Positions 42,376-51,595 of a stretch of DNA of 64,000 nucleotides are shown here, one piece after another (position 1 is the stretch's first letter; every line of letters starts with the position of its first letter). Origin of the DNA: Microbacterium sufflavum (GTDB lineage Bacteria > Actinomycetota > Actinomycetes > Actinomycetales > Microbacteriaceae); assembly GCF_023101165.1 (NCBI RefSeq), contig NZ_CP078076.1, positions 2,046,001-2,110,000 on the forward strand. Reading direction: 5' to 3'. Below the pieces are notes generated by a model. That model was not told the origin of the DNA. It saw nothing but the letters and a program-made list of their open reading frames with translations, and searched no databases. Both the position numbers and the translations under genes were made by a program.

Positions 42376-44457
42376 TCACACGGCGGCGAGCTCCTTGGCG
42401 ACGAGCGTGAGCACGTCGTAGGTCGCGACGATCTCGTCGTCCTGGTTCTTCAGCACCGCATCCCACCGCACCTCGCCGTACTCGTCGGTCTCGCGCGGGG
42501 TGATCTGCTTGGCGGTGAGCTCGACCCGGATCTCGTCGCCGGGTGACACGGGCGTCACGAAGCGCAGGTTCTCCAGGCCGGAGTTGGCCAGCACGGGTCC
42601 CGGCGCCGGGTCGACGAACAGCCCAGCGGCCCACGACACCAGCAGGTAGCCGTGCGCGACCCGTCCGGGGAAGAACGGGTTCGCGGCCGCGGAGGCCTCG
42701 TCCATGTGCGCGTAGAAGGTGTCGCCCGTGAACGCCGCGAACGTCTCGATGTCGTCGAGGGTCACGGTGCGCGAGGGGCTTGCGACCTGATCGCCGATCC
42801 GCAGCTCGGACAGCGACTTGCGGAACGGATGCACGCCGTCGTTCGCCTCGAACGGGCGCGCCGTCGCGCCCTGATGCCACACGCCGGTGAGCGCGGTCAT
42901 CATCTCGGGGGAGCCCTGCACGGCCGTCCGCTGCATGTGGTGCAGCACCGCGCGGATGCCGCCCAGCTCCTCGCCGCCGCCCGCCCTGCCCGGTCCGCCG
43001 TGCACGAGGTTGGGCAGGGGGGAGCCGTGACCGGTCGAGCTGCGCGCGTCGTCGCGGTCGAGGAACAGCACCCGGCCGTTGTAGGCGGCGATGCCGGCCG
43101 CCAGGGTCGTCGCGACCTCGGGGTCGTGGGTCGCGACACTGGTGACGAGGGAGCCGCCGCCGCGGGCCACGAGTTCCGACGCCTCGGCCAGCGACCGGTA
43201 CCCGACGATGCTCGACACCGGGCCGAACGCCTCGATCTCGTTCACGGCGGGGCTGGTCGCGTCGGCGAAGCGCAGCAGCATCGGGGCGACGAAGGCGCCG
43301 TCGGGGGCGGTCGCCTCACTGCCGTCGGCGTGACGCACCGCGGGGTCGTCGGTCGAGCCGATCACGAGCTCGCCGCCCCCCTCCTGCAGCCGTCGCACCT
43401 GGCGGCGCACCTCGTCGCGCTGTGCGAGGGAGGCGAGCGGGCCCATCGTGACGCCCTCGGCCCGCGGGTCGCCCACGACGATCCGCTGCTCCAGGCGCGC
43501 GCGCACGGCGGCGATCACGTCGTCAACCGCGTCCTCAGGCACGATGGCGCGGCGGATCGCGGTGCACTTCTGCCCGGCCTTCGAGGTCATCTCGGTCACG
43601 AGCTGCTTCACGTAGGCGTCGAACTCGGGGGTGCCGCTCACGGCGTCGGTGCCGAGGATCGACGCGTTGATCGAGTCGGTCTCGCTCGTGAAGCGCACAC
43701 CGCCGGTCTGCACCGCGTCGTGCGCACGCAGGCGCTCCGCGGTCGAGGCCGAGCCGGTGAACGCCACGAGGTCGCCCAGGCGCAGGTGGTCGAACAGATC
43801 AGGCACACTGCCCGACACCAGCTGCAGCGAGCCGTCGGGCAGCAGCCCGGACTCGACCATCACGCGCACCATCGCCTCGGTGAGGTAGCCGGTGGGCGTC
43901 GCGGGCTTCACGACCGTGGGCACCCCGGCGAGGAAGGCGGGCGCGAACTTCTCCAGCGACCCCCACACCGGGAAGTTGAAGGCGTTGATCTGCACGGCCA
44001 CCCCGGGCAGGCGCGTGTAGATGTGGCGGCCGAGGAACGAGCCGTCGCGCGAGAGGTTCTCGACGGCGCCGTCGACGTAGACCTTCGCGTTGGGCAGCTC
44101 ACGGCGGCCCTTGCTGGAGTAGGCGAAGAGCACGCCGATGCCGCCGTCGATGTCGACCCAGGAGTCCTGCGCCGTGGCGCCCGTGCGGCTCGACAGTGCG
44201 TACAGCTCCTCCTTGCGTGCGGTGAGGGCGAGCGCGAGCTTCTTCAGCAGCACGGCCCGCTGGTGGAAGGTGAGCGCGCCGAGAGACGCCTGCCCGACCG
44301 TGCGCGCGTGGTCCAGGGCGGCGCCCAGGTCGAGCCCGGTCGTGGAGACGCGCGTGACCACCTCGCCCGTGGAGGCGTCGCGCACCTCGGTGGCCTCGGT
44401 GTCGGCGGACGGGGTCCACCACGCGCCCTGCACGTAGCTGGGGAGGATCTCGGTCAT
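42376..44457 (-). CDS. paaZ: Bifunctional oxepin-CoA hydrolase / 3-oxo-5,6-dehydrosuberyl-CoA semialdehyde dehydrogenase
   Basis: PaaZ opens the oxepin-CoA ring and oxidises the aldehyde formed. Of 693 residues, 1 to about 520 are aldehyde dehydrogenase with the nucleophile Cys298 in KAGQKCTAIRR, and about 550-690 are a MaoC-type (R)-hydratase with FAAFTGDTFYAHMDE and NPFFPGRVAHGYLL. Both activities therefore look intact. I start at ATG 44457, with AAGGGA 7 bases before it; an ATG at 44472 that shares a base with the paaH stop is the alternative. Last gene of the minus-strand operon. Confidence 0.95.
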   Translation of the reverse strand: MTEILPSYVQGAWWTPSADTEATEVRDASTGEVVTRVSTTGLDLGAALDHARTVGQASLGALTFHQRAVLLKKLALALTARKEELYALSSRTGATAQDSWVDIDGGIGVLFAYSSKGRRELPNAKVYVDGAVENLSRDGSFLGRHIYTRLPGVAVQINAFNFPVWGSLEKFAPAFLAGVPTVVKPATPTGYLTEAMVRVMVESGLLPDGSLQLVSGSVPDLFDHLRLGDLVAFTGSASTAERLRAHDAVQTGGVRFTSETDSINASILGTDAVSGTPEFDAYVKQLVTEMTSKAGQKCTAIRRAIVPEDAVDDVIAAVRARLEQRIVVGDPRAEGVTMGPLASLAQRDEVRRQVRRLQEGGGELVIGSTDDPAVRHADGSEATAPDGAFVAPMLLRFADATSPAVNEIEAFGPVSSIVGYRSLAEASELVARGGGSLVTSVATHDPEVATTLAAGIAAYNGRVLFLDRDDARSSTGHGSPLPNLVHGGPGRAGGGEELGGIRAVLHHMQRTAVQGSPEMMTALTGVWHQGATARPFEANDGVHPFRKSLSELRIGDQVASPSRTVTLDDIETFAAFTGDTFYAHMDEASAAANPFFPGRVAHGYLLVSWAAGLFVDPAPGPVLANSGLENLRFVTPVSPGDEIRVELTAKQITPRETDEYGEVRWDAVLKNQDDEIVATYDVLTLVAKELAAV

Positions 44458-44471
44458 GGGGGTTCCCTTCA

Positions 44472-45371
44472 TCAGTCGTCCCAGTCGTAGAAGCCGCGTC
44501 CGCTCTTGCGGCCGAGGTGGCCCTCGGCGACGAGACGGCGCAGCAGAGCGGGGGGTTCGAAGCGCGGGCCCAGGTGCGCGGCCAGGTACTCGGCGATGCC
44601 GAGCCGCACGTCGAGCCCCACGAGGTCGGTGAGCCGGAGCGGACCCACCGGATGCTTGTAGCCGAGCGTCATGGCGGCGTCGATGTCGGCCGCCGAGGCG
44701 ACGCCGTCCTCCAGCATCCGGATCGCCTCCAGGCCGAGCGCGACGCCCAGTCGTGAGGAGGCGAAGCCCGGCGCGTCGGCGACCACGATCGGCGTCTTGC
44801 CGAGGGCGTGCACCCAGCCGCGGGCCGCGTCGGTCAGGGCCGCGTCGGTCGCCGCGCCGCGCACGATCTCCACCAGGGTCGAGGCGGGCACCGGGTTGAA
44901 GAAGTGCAGGCCGAGGAAGCGCGCCGGGCGGTCGAGCACGGCGGCGAGCTCGTCGATCGCGATGGAGGAGGTGTTGGAGGCCAAGGCGGCGGCGGGGGAG
45001 AGCTGCGCCTCCACGCGGGTGAGCGCCTCGATCTTCAGGCTCAGGTCCTCCGGCACGGCCTCGACGACGAGGTCGCAGTCGGCGAAGAGGGCCGCGTCGG
45101 TGCCGGTCGCGAAGCGTGCCCGATACGACGCGACCGTGTCGGTGGCGGAGCCGCGGGCGATCGAGGCGTCGACGGAGCCGAGCACGCGCGCGGACGCCGC
45201 ATCCGCCGCCGCGTCATCGCGTTCCACCACGGTCACGCGGGAGCCCGCGAGCAGGAAGGCGTGCGCGATGCCGGCGCCCATGCGCCCGCCGCCGAGCACG
45301 CCGACGCGCGCCGGGGCGGTGGGCGGGGCCGTCGCGGCGGCCGCGGAGGGGGAGGGTGAGGTGGTCGTCAT
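44472..45371 (-). CDS. paaH: 3-hydroxyacyl-CoA dehydrogenase (3-hydroxyadipyl-CoA)
   Basis: A 299-residue NAD-dependent 3-hydroxyacyl-CoA dehydrogenase. After an Ala/Thr/Pro-rich lead (1-20), the Rossmann motif is GVLGGGRMGAGIA; ASNTSSIAIDELA and GLHFFNPVPASTLVEIVRG (with the catalytic His) follow, and the C-terminal helical domain has DAAMTLGYKHPVGPL. In this pathway it oxidises 3-hydroxyadipyl-CoA to 3-oxoadipyl-CoA. ATG at 45371 overlaps the paaF stop (ATGA). Confidence 0.95.
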   Translation of the reverse strand: MTTTSPSPSAAAATAPPTAPARVGVLGGGRMGAGIAHAFLLAGSRVTVVERDDAAADAASARVLGSVDASIARGSATDTVASYRARFATGTDAALFADCDLVVEAVPEDLSLKIEALTRVEAQLSPAAALASNTSSIAIDELAAVLDRPARFLGLHFFNPVPASTLVEIVRGAATDAALTDAARGWVHALGKTPIVVADAPGFASSRLGVALGLEAIRMLEDGVASAADIDAAMTLGYKHPVGPLRLTDLVGLDVRLGIAEYLAAHLGPRFEPPALLRRLVAEGHLGRKSGRGFYDWDD

Positions 45372-46135
45372 CGGTCTCTCCGCTCGAGGAAGGCGGTCAT
45401 GCGGCGGAACTTCTCCGGGCTCTCGAAGAGCACGGACTGCTCCTCCAGGTCGACGGCGGGGTGCCGGTCGCGCGGGGCGCGCAGCACGCGCTTGGTCGCC
45501 ATCGTGGCCGCGGGGTCGTTGCGGGCGATGCGGTCGGCCACGGCGTGGGCGGCGTCGAGCAGCTCGTCCGGCTCGTGCAGAGCGGAGACGATCCCGAGGC
45601 GCAGCGCCTCGTCGGCGAGCACCGTGCGACCGGTGAGCAGCAGCTCGGCGGCCCTGGCCTCACCCACGATCTCCTTCAGCCGCCACGATGCCCCAGCCGC
45701 GGCGATGATCCCGAGACCGGTCTCGGGGTTGCCGATGCGGAGCGCGGGCGTGGCGAGGCGGATGTCCGCGGCGTAGGCGAGCTCGGCCCCACCGCCCAGG
45801 GCGTAGCCGTCGATCGCGGCGATCACGGGCATCGGCAGCTCCGCGAGGCGCACGAACGCGTGGGCGTTGATGCCGCGCAGCGCGTCGGCGGCGCGGCGCT
45901 CCCGCAGCTGGGCGATGTCGGCACCCGCGGCGAACACGCCCTCGGCCCCGGTGAGGATCAGCGTCTTCGGCGTCTCCTCCAGCTCCGCGCACAGGGCGTG
46001 CAGCGCGTCGATCGTGGCCTGGTCGATCGCGTTGCGCTTGTGCGGACGATTCAGGGTCGCGATCACCCGGTCCCCGCGGTGCTCGACCAGCAGCGGCGTC
46101 GCGGGCGGGGTCTCGGCGGTCGGCGCCGCGGTCAT
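45368..46135 (-). CDS. paaF: Enoyl-CoA hydratase (2,3-dehydroadipyl-CoA)
   Basis: A 255-residue crotonase. LNRPHKRNAIDQAT is the entry block, GVFAAGADIAQL the first oxyanion loop, and DGYALGGGAELAYAADI the second, with the catalytic Glu present (GGAEL), then GNPETGLGI with the second Glu. It hydrates 2,3-dehydroadipyl-CoA before PaaH. The ATG at 46135 overlaps the thiolase stop (ATGA); the frame upstream is shadow. Unlike the protein at 25675, the hydratase residues are complete. Confidence 0.93.
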   Translation of the reverse strand: MTAAPTAETPPATPLLVEHRGDRVIATLNRPHKRNAIDQATIDALHALCAELEETPKTLILTGAEGVFAAGADIAQLRERRAADALRGINAHAFVRLAELPMPVIAAIDGYALGGGAELAYAADIRLATPALRIGNPETGLGIIAAAGASWRLKEIVGEARAAELLLTGRTVLADEALRLGIVSALHEPDELLDAAHAVADRIARNDPAATMATKRVLRAPRDRHPAVDLEEQSVLFESPEKFRRMTAFLERRDR

Positions 46136-47325
46136 CGCACGGCCTCCAGGATCGTGGCCGCCCCCTGCCCGACGCCGACGCACATCGTCGCCAGGCCGTA
46201 CTGCGAGCCCTCACGCTCCATGCGGCCCATCAGCGTGACCAGCAGCCGCGAGCCCGAGGAGCCGAGGGGATGGCCCAGCGCGATGGCTCCGCCGTCGGCG
46301 TTCACCCGGTCCTCGTCGAGTCCGAGGCGGCGGATGCACGCGAGCGACTGCGATGCGAAGGCCTCGTTCAGCTCGATCGACCCCAGGTCGTCCAGCGACA
46401 GCCCCGAACGGTGCAGCGCCTTCTCGGTCGCGGGCACCGGCCCGAGCCCCATGACCTCGGGGGCGAGTCCGGCCGAGGTGCCCACCACGATGCGCGCGCG
46501 CGGCGTGAGGCCGTAGCGCTCCACGGCAGCGGCGCTCGCCACCAGCACCGCGGACGCGCCGTCGTTGAGGGCGCTGGAGTTGCCCGCGGTCACGACCTCG
46601 CCGCCCGCGACCACGGGGCGCAGCCGGGCCAGGACCTCGAGGGTCGTGTCGGGGCGGGGGCCCTCGTCGACGAGCACCTCGCCGTCGCGCACGGGCACGC
46701 CGACGATCTCGGGGGCGAAGCGGCCGGCGCTGATCGCGGCGGCGGCGCGCTGCTGCGACCGCACGGCGAACGCGTCGGCCTCCGCGCGCGTGATGCCGTC
46801 GACGCGGGCGACCTCTTCCGCGGTCTCCGGCATCGTGAACGTGGCCTTGTCGCGCGCGAGCAGTCGCGGGTTGGGGAAGCGCCAGCCGATCGAGGTGTCG
46901 AACGCGGCTCCGGGCTTGGCCCAGGCCTTCTCGGGCTTCGCCTGCACCCAGGGCGCGCGGGTCATCGACTCCACGCCGCCCGCCACGATGAGGTCGGCGT
47001 CGCCGGCGCGGATCGCCTGGGCGGCCATGGTCACGGCCGACATGCCGGAGGCGCAGAGCCGGTTGACGGTGATGCCGGGCACGGTGTCGGGGAGCCCCGC
47101 GAGCAGCACCGCCATCCGGGCGACGTTGCGGTTGTCCTCACCGGCCTGGTTCGCCGCGCCGAGGATGACCTCGTCGAGCTCCGCGGTCGCGGGGTCGAGC
47201 CCGGCGCGCCGCACGGCCTCGCCGACGACGAGGGCGGCCAGATCGTCGGGGCGGACCGTGGCGAGGGTGCCGCCGTAGCGCCCGACCGGCGTGCGCACGC
47301 CTCCGACGAGATAGGCCTCTGGCAT
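46132..47325 (-). CDS. paaJ: Acetyl-CoA acyltransferase (3-oxoadipyl-CoA thiolase)
   Basis: A 397-residue thiolase. Nucleophile Cys91 is in VNRLCASGMSAV; the C-terminal actives are His in GGAIALGHPLGSSGSR and Cys in ATMCVGVGQGAA. It splits 3-oxoadipyl-CoA into succinyl-CoA and acetyl-CoA at the end of the pathway, and probably also handles 2,3-didehydropimelyl-CoA. It is the first gene of paaJ-paaF-paaH-paaZ and follows a PaaR operator at 47382. Confidence 0.94.
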   Translation of the reverse strand: MPEAYLVGGVRTPVGRYGGTLATVRPDDLAALVVGEAVRRAGLDPATAELDEVILGAANQAGEDNRNVARMAVLLAGLPDTVPGITVNRLCASGMSAVTMAAQAIRAGDADLIVAGGVESMTRAPWVQAKPEKAWAKPGAAFDTSIGWRFPNPRLLARDKATFTMPETAEEVARVDGITRAEADAFAVRSQQRAAAAISAGRFAPEIVGVPVRDGEVLVDEGPRPDTTLEVLARLRPVVAGGEVVTAGNSSALNDGASAVLVASAAAVERYGLTPRARIVVGTSAGLAPEVMGLGPVPATEKALHRSGLSLDDLGSIELNEAFASQSLACIRRLGLDEDRVNADGGAIALGHPLGSSGSRLLVTLMGRMEREGSQYGLATMCVGVGQGAATILEAVR

Positions 47326-47381
47326 GCGGATCTCCTGACATCGTCGTCCTGCGGGTGGTCCGGGGAGCGGCCGGCCGTGAA

Positions 47382-47408
47382 TTACTGACCGATCGTAAGG
47401 TAATTATG
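47382..47408 (-). promoter_or_regulatory. Thiolase-operon promoter and PaaR-type operator
   Basis: The palindrome at 47382-47403 shares the ACTGACCGATCGT core with the paaA and paaI sites. On the minus strand CATAAT (47408-47403) adjoins it as a -10; no good -35 is seen. The start codon of paaJ is 57 bases downstream of the operator. Confidence 0.72.
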
Positions 47409-47448
47409 GCACAGGCGCACGGCCGGCCGCGATCCCGGATCCCGCGCG

Positions 47449-48768
47449 TCAGACGGAGAGGTCCACGCCCTTCGTCTCCTTCACCAGCGACACCCCGATG
47501 AGCGAGATGACCGAGGCGATGGCGATGTAGAGGCCGATCGTCCACGCCGCGTGGAACTGGTTCAGCAGCGACTCCGCGATCATCGGCGCGAACGCCCCGC
47601 CGAGGATCGCGCCCAGCGCGTAGCCGATCGAGACGCCCGAGTAGCGCACGTTCGCCGGGAACATCTCGGCGTACAGCGCTGCCTGCGGGCCGTACGACAG
47701 CCCGAGGGCGAACGTCATCACGAACAGCGCCACGAAGTACCAGACGATGTTCGCGGTGTCGATCAGGAACCACATCGGGATCGCCCACACCGCCAGGGCG
47801 ACGTACCCGATCTGGAAGGTGCGGATGCGCCCGAGGCGGTCGGAGAGGTGCCCGCCCCACAGCGTGAAGATCAGCCAGCCGAACGAGGCGAGCGTGGTCG
47901 CCAGGAGCACGGGCGGACGCTCCATCCCCAGCGCGGTGACCGCGTAGGTGGCGAAGAACGCGATGAGCAGGTAGCCGGCGGCGTTGTTCGCGATGAAGAT
48001 GACGGCCGTCAGCACGACCTGCTTGGTGTTCGAGCGGAACAGCTGCCCGAGCGGGGCCGAGGCCTCCTTGCGGCGGCGGCGCAGGTCTTCGAACACGGGG
48101 CTCTCGTCGACCGCGCGGCGGATCACGTAACCGACCGCGATCAGCACGATCGACAGCAGGAACGGGATGCGCCAGCCCCACTCCAGGAACGCCTCGGGCG
48201 ACATCGAGCTGGTCAGCGCCCACAGCGTGAACGTCGCCAGGATCATGCCGACCGGCACGCCGATCTGCGGGAAGGCGCCGAACAGGCCGCGCCGGCCCGT
48301 CGGCGCGTGCTCGACGGCCATCAGGGCGGCGCCACCCCACTCGCCGCCCGCGGAGAAGCCTTGCAGGATGCGGAGGAGGATGAGGAGGATCGGCGCGGCG
48401 ACACCGATCGCCGCGTACGTCGGCAGCAGGCCGATCAGCGAGGTGGACAGGCCCATCATGACGAGCGTGAAGACGAGCATCTTCTTGCGGCCGAGCTTGT
48501 CGCCCAGGTGTCCGGCGACGATCGCGCCGAGCGGGCGGAACAGGAACGAGATGCCGATCGTGGCGAACGACAGCACCTGGGCGAGCCCCGGGCTGGACTC
48601 CGCGATCGGGGCGAGGAAGAGCGGCGCGAGCACGAGGCCGGCGGCCTGTGCGTAGATGAAGAAGTCGTACCACTCGATCGAGGTGCCCACGAGGGTGCCC
48701 GCGAGCACCCGGCGCTCTTCGGCGGGCATCCTTCCGGTGGACGAGGCGGCAGCGGTGGCTGAGGTCAT
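47449..48768 (-). CDS. MHS-family MFS transporter (probable phenylacetate uptake)
   Basis: A 439-residue MHS-type symporter: VGTSIEWYDFFIYAQAAG in helix 1, FRPLGAIVAGHLGDKLGRK as motif A, FSAGGEWGGAALM, and WGWRIPFLLS followed by RRAVDESPVF. It is clearly related to the transporter at 12154. It is on the paa strand, preceded by its own PaaR operator, and ends 123 bases upstream of the thiolase, so phenylacetate import is the best guess. The family alone does not prove the substrate. Confidence 0.88.
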   Translation of the reverse strand: MTSATAAASSTGRMPAEERRVLAGTLVGTSIEWYDFFIYAQAAGLVLAPLFLAPIAESSPGLAQVLSFATIGISFLFRPLGAIVAGHLGDKLGRKKMLVFTLVMMGLSTSLIGLLPTYAAIGVAAPILLILLRILQGFSAGGEWGGAALMAVEHAPTGRRGLFGAFPQIGVPVGMILATFTLWALTSSMSPEAFLEWGWRIPFLLSIVLIAVGYVIRRAVDESPVFEDLRRRRKEASAPLGQLFRSNTKQVVLTAVIFIANNAAGYLLIAFFATYAVTALGMERPPVLLATTLASFGWLIFTLWGGHLSDRLGRIRTFQIGYVALAVWAIPMWFLIDTANIVWYFVALFVMTFALGLSYGPQAALYAEMFPANVRYSGVSIGYALGAILGGAFAPMIAESLLNQFHAAWTIGLYIAIASVISLIGVSLVKETKGVDLSV

Positions 48769-48819
48769 GCGAACTCCGTTGTTCTGCGTCGGGTCGGGCG
48801 GCGCGGGGGGCGCCGTCGA

Positions 48820-48857
48820 TTACTTACCGAATGATCGGTCAGTAATCGCCGAGCGTA
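48820..48857 (-). promoter_or_regulatory. PaaR-type operator before the MHS transporter
   Basis: The site spans 48820-48845, with arms TTACTTACCGA (plus) and TCGGTCAGTAA at the right end, a longer and more symmetrical variant of the other three. On the minus strand it begins TTACTGACCGATC, the same as the others. TACGCT (48857-48852) upstream may be the -10. It is about 52 bases before the start codon. Confidence 0.68.
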
Positions 48858-48902
48858 GCGCATCGTCCGCCGCGCCACGAGAGCGCGCAGCAGGTTGCGG
48901 CC

Positions 48903-50477
48903 TCAGACCCTCCCGAACGCACGCAGCGGATGCTCGATCAGCTCCGTCACCCGGCGCAGGAACCCGGCCGCATAACCGCCGTCGCAGACCCGGTGATCGA
49001 ACACGAGCGACAGCTGGGCGATCCGCCGCGGCACGATCGCTCCCTCCACGACCCACGGGCGTTCGATGATGCGACCGATGCCGAGGATCGCGACATCCGG
49101 ATGGTTGATGATCGCCGCGGAGCCGTCGACCCCCAGGCCGCCGTAGTTGTTGAGCGTGAAGGTCGAGCCGCGCAGGCGCTCGGGCGGCATGGACCCGGAG
49201 CGGGCGGTCGCGGCCAGTTCGCGCAGCGCCGTGTCGAGCTGGGCCACCGTGAGCGCGTGCGCCCGCGGGACCACCGGCACCAGGAGGCCGCGCTCGGTGT
49301 CGGCCGCGACGCCCAGGTTCACGCCGTCGAACGAGATCAGCTCGCCGCCGTCCTCGCTCAGCCGCGACGCGAGGACCGGATAGTCCTCCAGCGCCAGCAG
49401 CACGAACCGCGCCAGCAGTGCCGTGATCGACGGCGGCCGCTCGCCCTCCGGGGCCATCTGCCCGCGGAGGTCCCACAGTTCCGTCGCATCCACGTCGACC
49501 CAGACCGTGGCCTCGGGGATCTCGGAGCGGCTGCGCGCGAGCTTCGCGCTCACGGCGCGCCGCAGCGGCGACAGGCGCTCGCGGGACCGCACGGGGAGGC
49601 CGTCGAGCTCGCCGGTGCCGGTCGTGGAGGTCGGGGCTGCGGTGCCGGAGGCCGAGGTGGCGCCTGCCGTCGTGCCGAGGGCCGCGGAGTCGGAGGCCGT
49701 GTGATGCGGCGCGGTGACGCCGTCGACCGCATGGTCCACGGCGGCGCGCAGGACGTCGGCCCGGGTGATGGCGCCGTCGGCTCCGCTCGGGGTGATGGTG
49801 TGCACGTCGAGCCCCAGGTCTCGCGCGAGGCGTCGCACGAGGGGCGAACGGACGGCCACGGGGCGGCGGGGCGCGGAGGGGGGAGCATCGACGGAGCCCG
49901 AGCCGCCCGCGGCCGCGCCGGTGGCGGGTGTGGGAGCGCCGGGAGCACCGGGAGCGCCGGGAGCACCGGGCTGCGGTTCGGCAGGCGCGGCTGCGGGGCC
50001 GGTGGACCCGGCGGAGGCGCCGCGGGGAGCGGCCGCGCCGACGTGCGCGGGTCGGGCAGCGGGGCGGCGGCGCCGGCCCTTCGTGGTCGACGCCGAGGTG
50101 CCGTAGCCGATGAGCACGTTGCCGGAGCCGGCGCGCTCCTCCTGCCGGTACGCCTCCTGCTCGGTCGTCGCGGCGGGGTCGGCGTCTGGCGTGCCCGCGG
50201 CGTCGTGCGGCACGTGTCCGGGGTCGGCGACCTCCAGGACCGGGGCACCGACGTCGATCGTGTCGCCCGGGGTGCCGTGCAGCGCCGTGATCACACCAGC
50301 GAACGGCGACGGCAGCTCCACGACGCTCTTCGCGGTCTCGACCTCGGCGATCGCCTGATCGGTGACGATCGTGTCGCCCACCGCGACCAGCCACTGCACG
50401 AGCCCGGCCTCGGTGAGCCCCTCGCCGAGATCGGGCAGGCGGAACACGCGGACGGCGGTCTTCACGGGAGTGCTCAT
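48903..50477 (-). CDS. bkdC: Branched-chain 2-oxoacid dehydrogenase, E2 acyltransferase
   Basis: A 524-residue E2 with one lipoyl domain (Lys50 in VETAKSVVEL), a long Ala/Pro/Gly linker (about 85-200, including GAP repeats), an E3-binding domain (SPLVRRLARDLGLDVHTI near 218-235) and the catalytic domain, ending with HRVCDGGYAAGF (His and Asp of the HxxxDG site). It moves the acyl group from E1 to CoA. The ATG at 50477 overlaps the E1 beta stop (ATGA). No E3 gene is beside it, so a shared lipoamide dehydrogenase is expected. Confidence 0.93.
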   Translation of the reverse strand: MSTPVKTAVRVFRLPDLGEGLTEAGLVQWLVAVGDTIVTDQAIAEVETAKSVVELPSPFAGVITALHGTPGDTIDVGAPVLEVADPGHVPHDAAGTPDADPAATTEQEAYRQEERAGSGNVLIGYGTSASTTKGRRRRPAARPAHVGAAAPRGASAGSTGPAAAPAEPQPGAPGAPGAPGAPTPATGAAAGGSGSVDAPPSAPRRPVAVRSPLVRRLARDLGLDVHTITPSGADGAITRADVLRAAVDHAVDGVTAPHHTASDSAALGTTAGATSASGTAAPTSTTGTGELDGLPVRSRERLSPLRRAVSAKLARSRSEIPEATVWVDVDATELWDLRGQMAPEGERPPSITALLARFVLLALEDYPVLASRLSEDGGELISFDGVNLGVAADTERGLLVPVVPRAHALTVAQLDTALRELAATARSGSMPPERLRGSTFTLNNYGGLGVDGSAAIINHPDVAILGIGRIIERPWVVEGAIVPRRIAQLSLVFDHRVCDGGYAAGFLRRVTELIEHPLRAFGRV

Positions 50478-51595
50478 GCGTCCTCGTCCCAGTGCAGCGT
50501 GTCGATCGCGTCGAGCACGCGGTCGACGTCGGGCAGATACCAGTGCTCGAACTTCGGCGGCGCGTAGGGGGTGTCGAAGCCGGTCACGCGTCGCACGGGC
50601 GCGGCGAGGTACTCGAAGCACCGCTCGAACACGCGCGCCTGGATCTCCGAGGCGACGCTCACGTAGCCCGGGGCCTCGGCGATCACGACGGCCCGCCCGG
50701 TGGAGCGCACGGCGGCGGTCACGGTGTCGTCGTCGAAGGGCGACAGCGACCGCACGTCCACCACCTGCACGCTGCGCCCCTCCGCCGCCGCGACCTCGGC
50801 CGCCTCCAGGGCGAGCGGCACGGAGGCGCCGTAGGCCAGCAGGGTGACATCGGTGCCGTCCCTGGCGATGCGCGCGGAGCCGATCTCGGCCGTGACGGTG
50901 GTGTCGACCTCGCCCTTCGACCAGTAGAGCTTCTTCGGCTCCAGGAACACCACGGGGTCGGGCGAGGCGATCGCCGCGCGCAGCAGCGAGTACGCGTCCT
51001 GCGGGGTGGACGGGCTGACGACCGTGAGCCCCGGGGTGTGCGCGTAGTAGGCCTCGGACGAGTCGCAGTGGTGCTCGACCCCGCCGATGCCCCCGCCGAA
51101 CGGGATGCGGATGACGAGGGGCATCCGGATGCCGCCGCGCGTGCGGTTGCCGAGCTTCGCGACGTGGCTGACGATCTGCTCGAACGCCGGCAGGGCGAAC
51201 GCGTCGAACTGCATCTCGACCACGGGGCGCAGGCCGTTCATGGCCATGCCGACCGCCGTGCCGATGATGCCGGACTCCGCGAGCGGGGTGTCGAAGCAGC
51301 GGTCCTCGCCGAAGCGGGCCGTGATGCCGTCGGTGATGCGGAACACGCCGCCCAGCGCGCCGACGTCCTCGCCGAACACGACCACGTCGGCGTCGGCGGC
51401 CAGCGCGTCGGCGAGCGCGAGGTTGAGGGCGGCCGCCATCGTCATCGTGGCCGGTGCGGGGGCGGCGTCCGGTGCGTCGGTGCCGCCGGTGCCGGTGTTC
51501 GCGGTGTCGGTGTTCGCGGTGTCGGTGTTCGCGATGTCGGCGGGGGCCGTGTCGGACGCGGCCGCGGGGCGGGTGTCGTGCTCGGCGATGCTCAT
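50474..51595 (-). CDS. bkdB: Branched-chain 2-oxoacid dehydrogenase, E1 beta subunit
   Basis: A 373-residue transketolase-like beta subunit. After a repetitive lead of about 50 residues (see the repeat at 51493) the conserved protein begins TMTMAAALNLALADALAA, with VVVFGEDVGALGGVF, DTPLAESGIIGTAVGMAMNG and RIPFGGGIGGVEHHCDSSEA. It forms the active site with the alpha subunit, to whose stop it is joined (ATGA at 51595). The lead is an addition compared with usual E1 beta proteins. Confidence 0.94.
   Translation of the reverse strand: MSIAEHDTRPAAASDTAPADIANTDTANTDTANTGTGGTDAPDAAPAPATMTMAAALNLALADALAADADVVVFGEDVGALGGVFRITDGITARFGEDRCFDTPLAESGIIGTAVGMAMNGLRPVVEMQFDAFALPAFEQIVSHVAKLGNRTRGGIRMPLVIRIPFGGGIGGVEHHCDSSEAYYAHTPGLTVVSPSTPQDAYSLLRAAIASPDPVVFLEPKKLYWSKGEVDTTVTAEIGSARIARDGTDVTLLAYGASVPLALEAAEVAAAEGRSVQVVDVRSLSPFDDDTVTAAVRSTGRAVVIAEAPGYVSVASEIQARVFERCFEYLAAPVRRVTGFDTPYAPPKFEHWYLPDVDRVLDAIDTLHWDEDA
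51493..51537. repeat. 15-bp tandem repeat (3 copies) in the E1 beta gene
   Basis: CGGTGTTCGCGGTGT-type units start at 51493, 51508 and 51523; the third differs at one base. On the coding strand they give (N-T-D-T-A)-type repeats in the N-terminal lead. Same period as the repeat in paaC but unrelated in sequence. Confidence 0.9.
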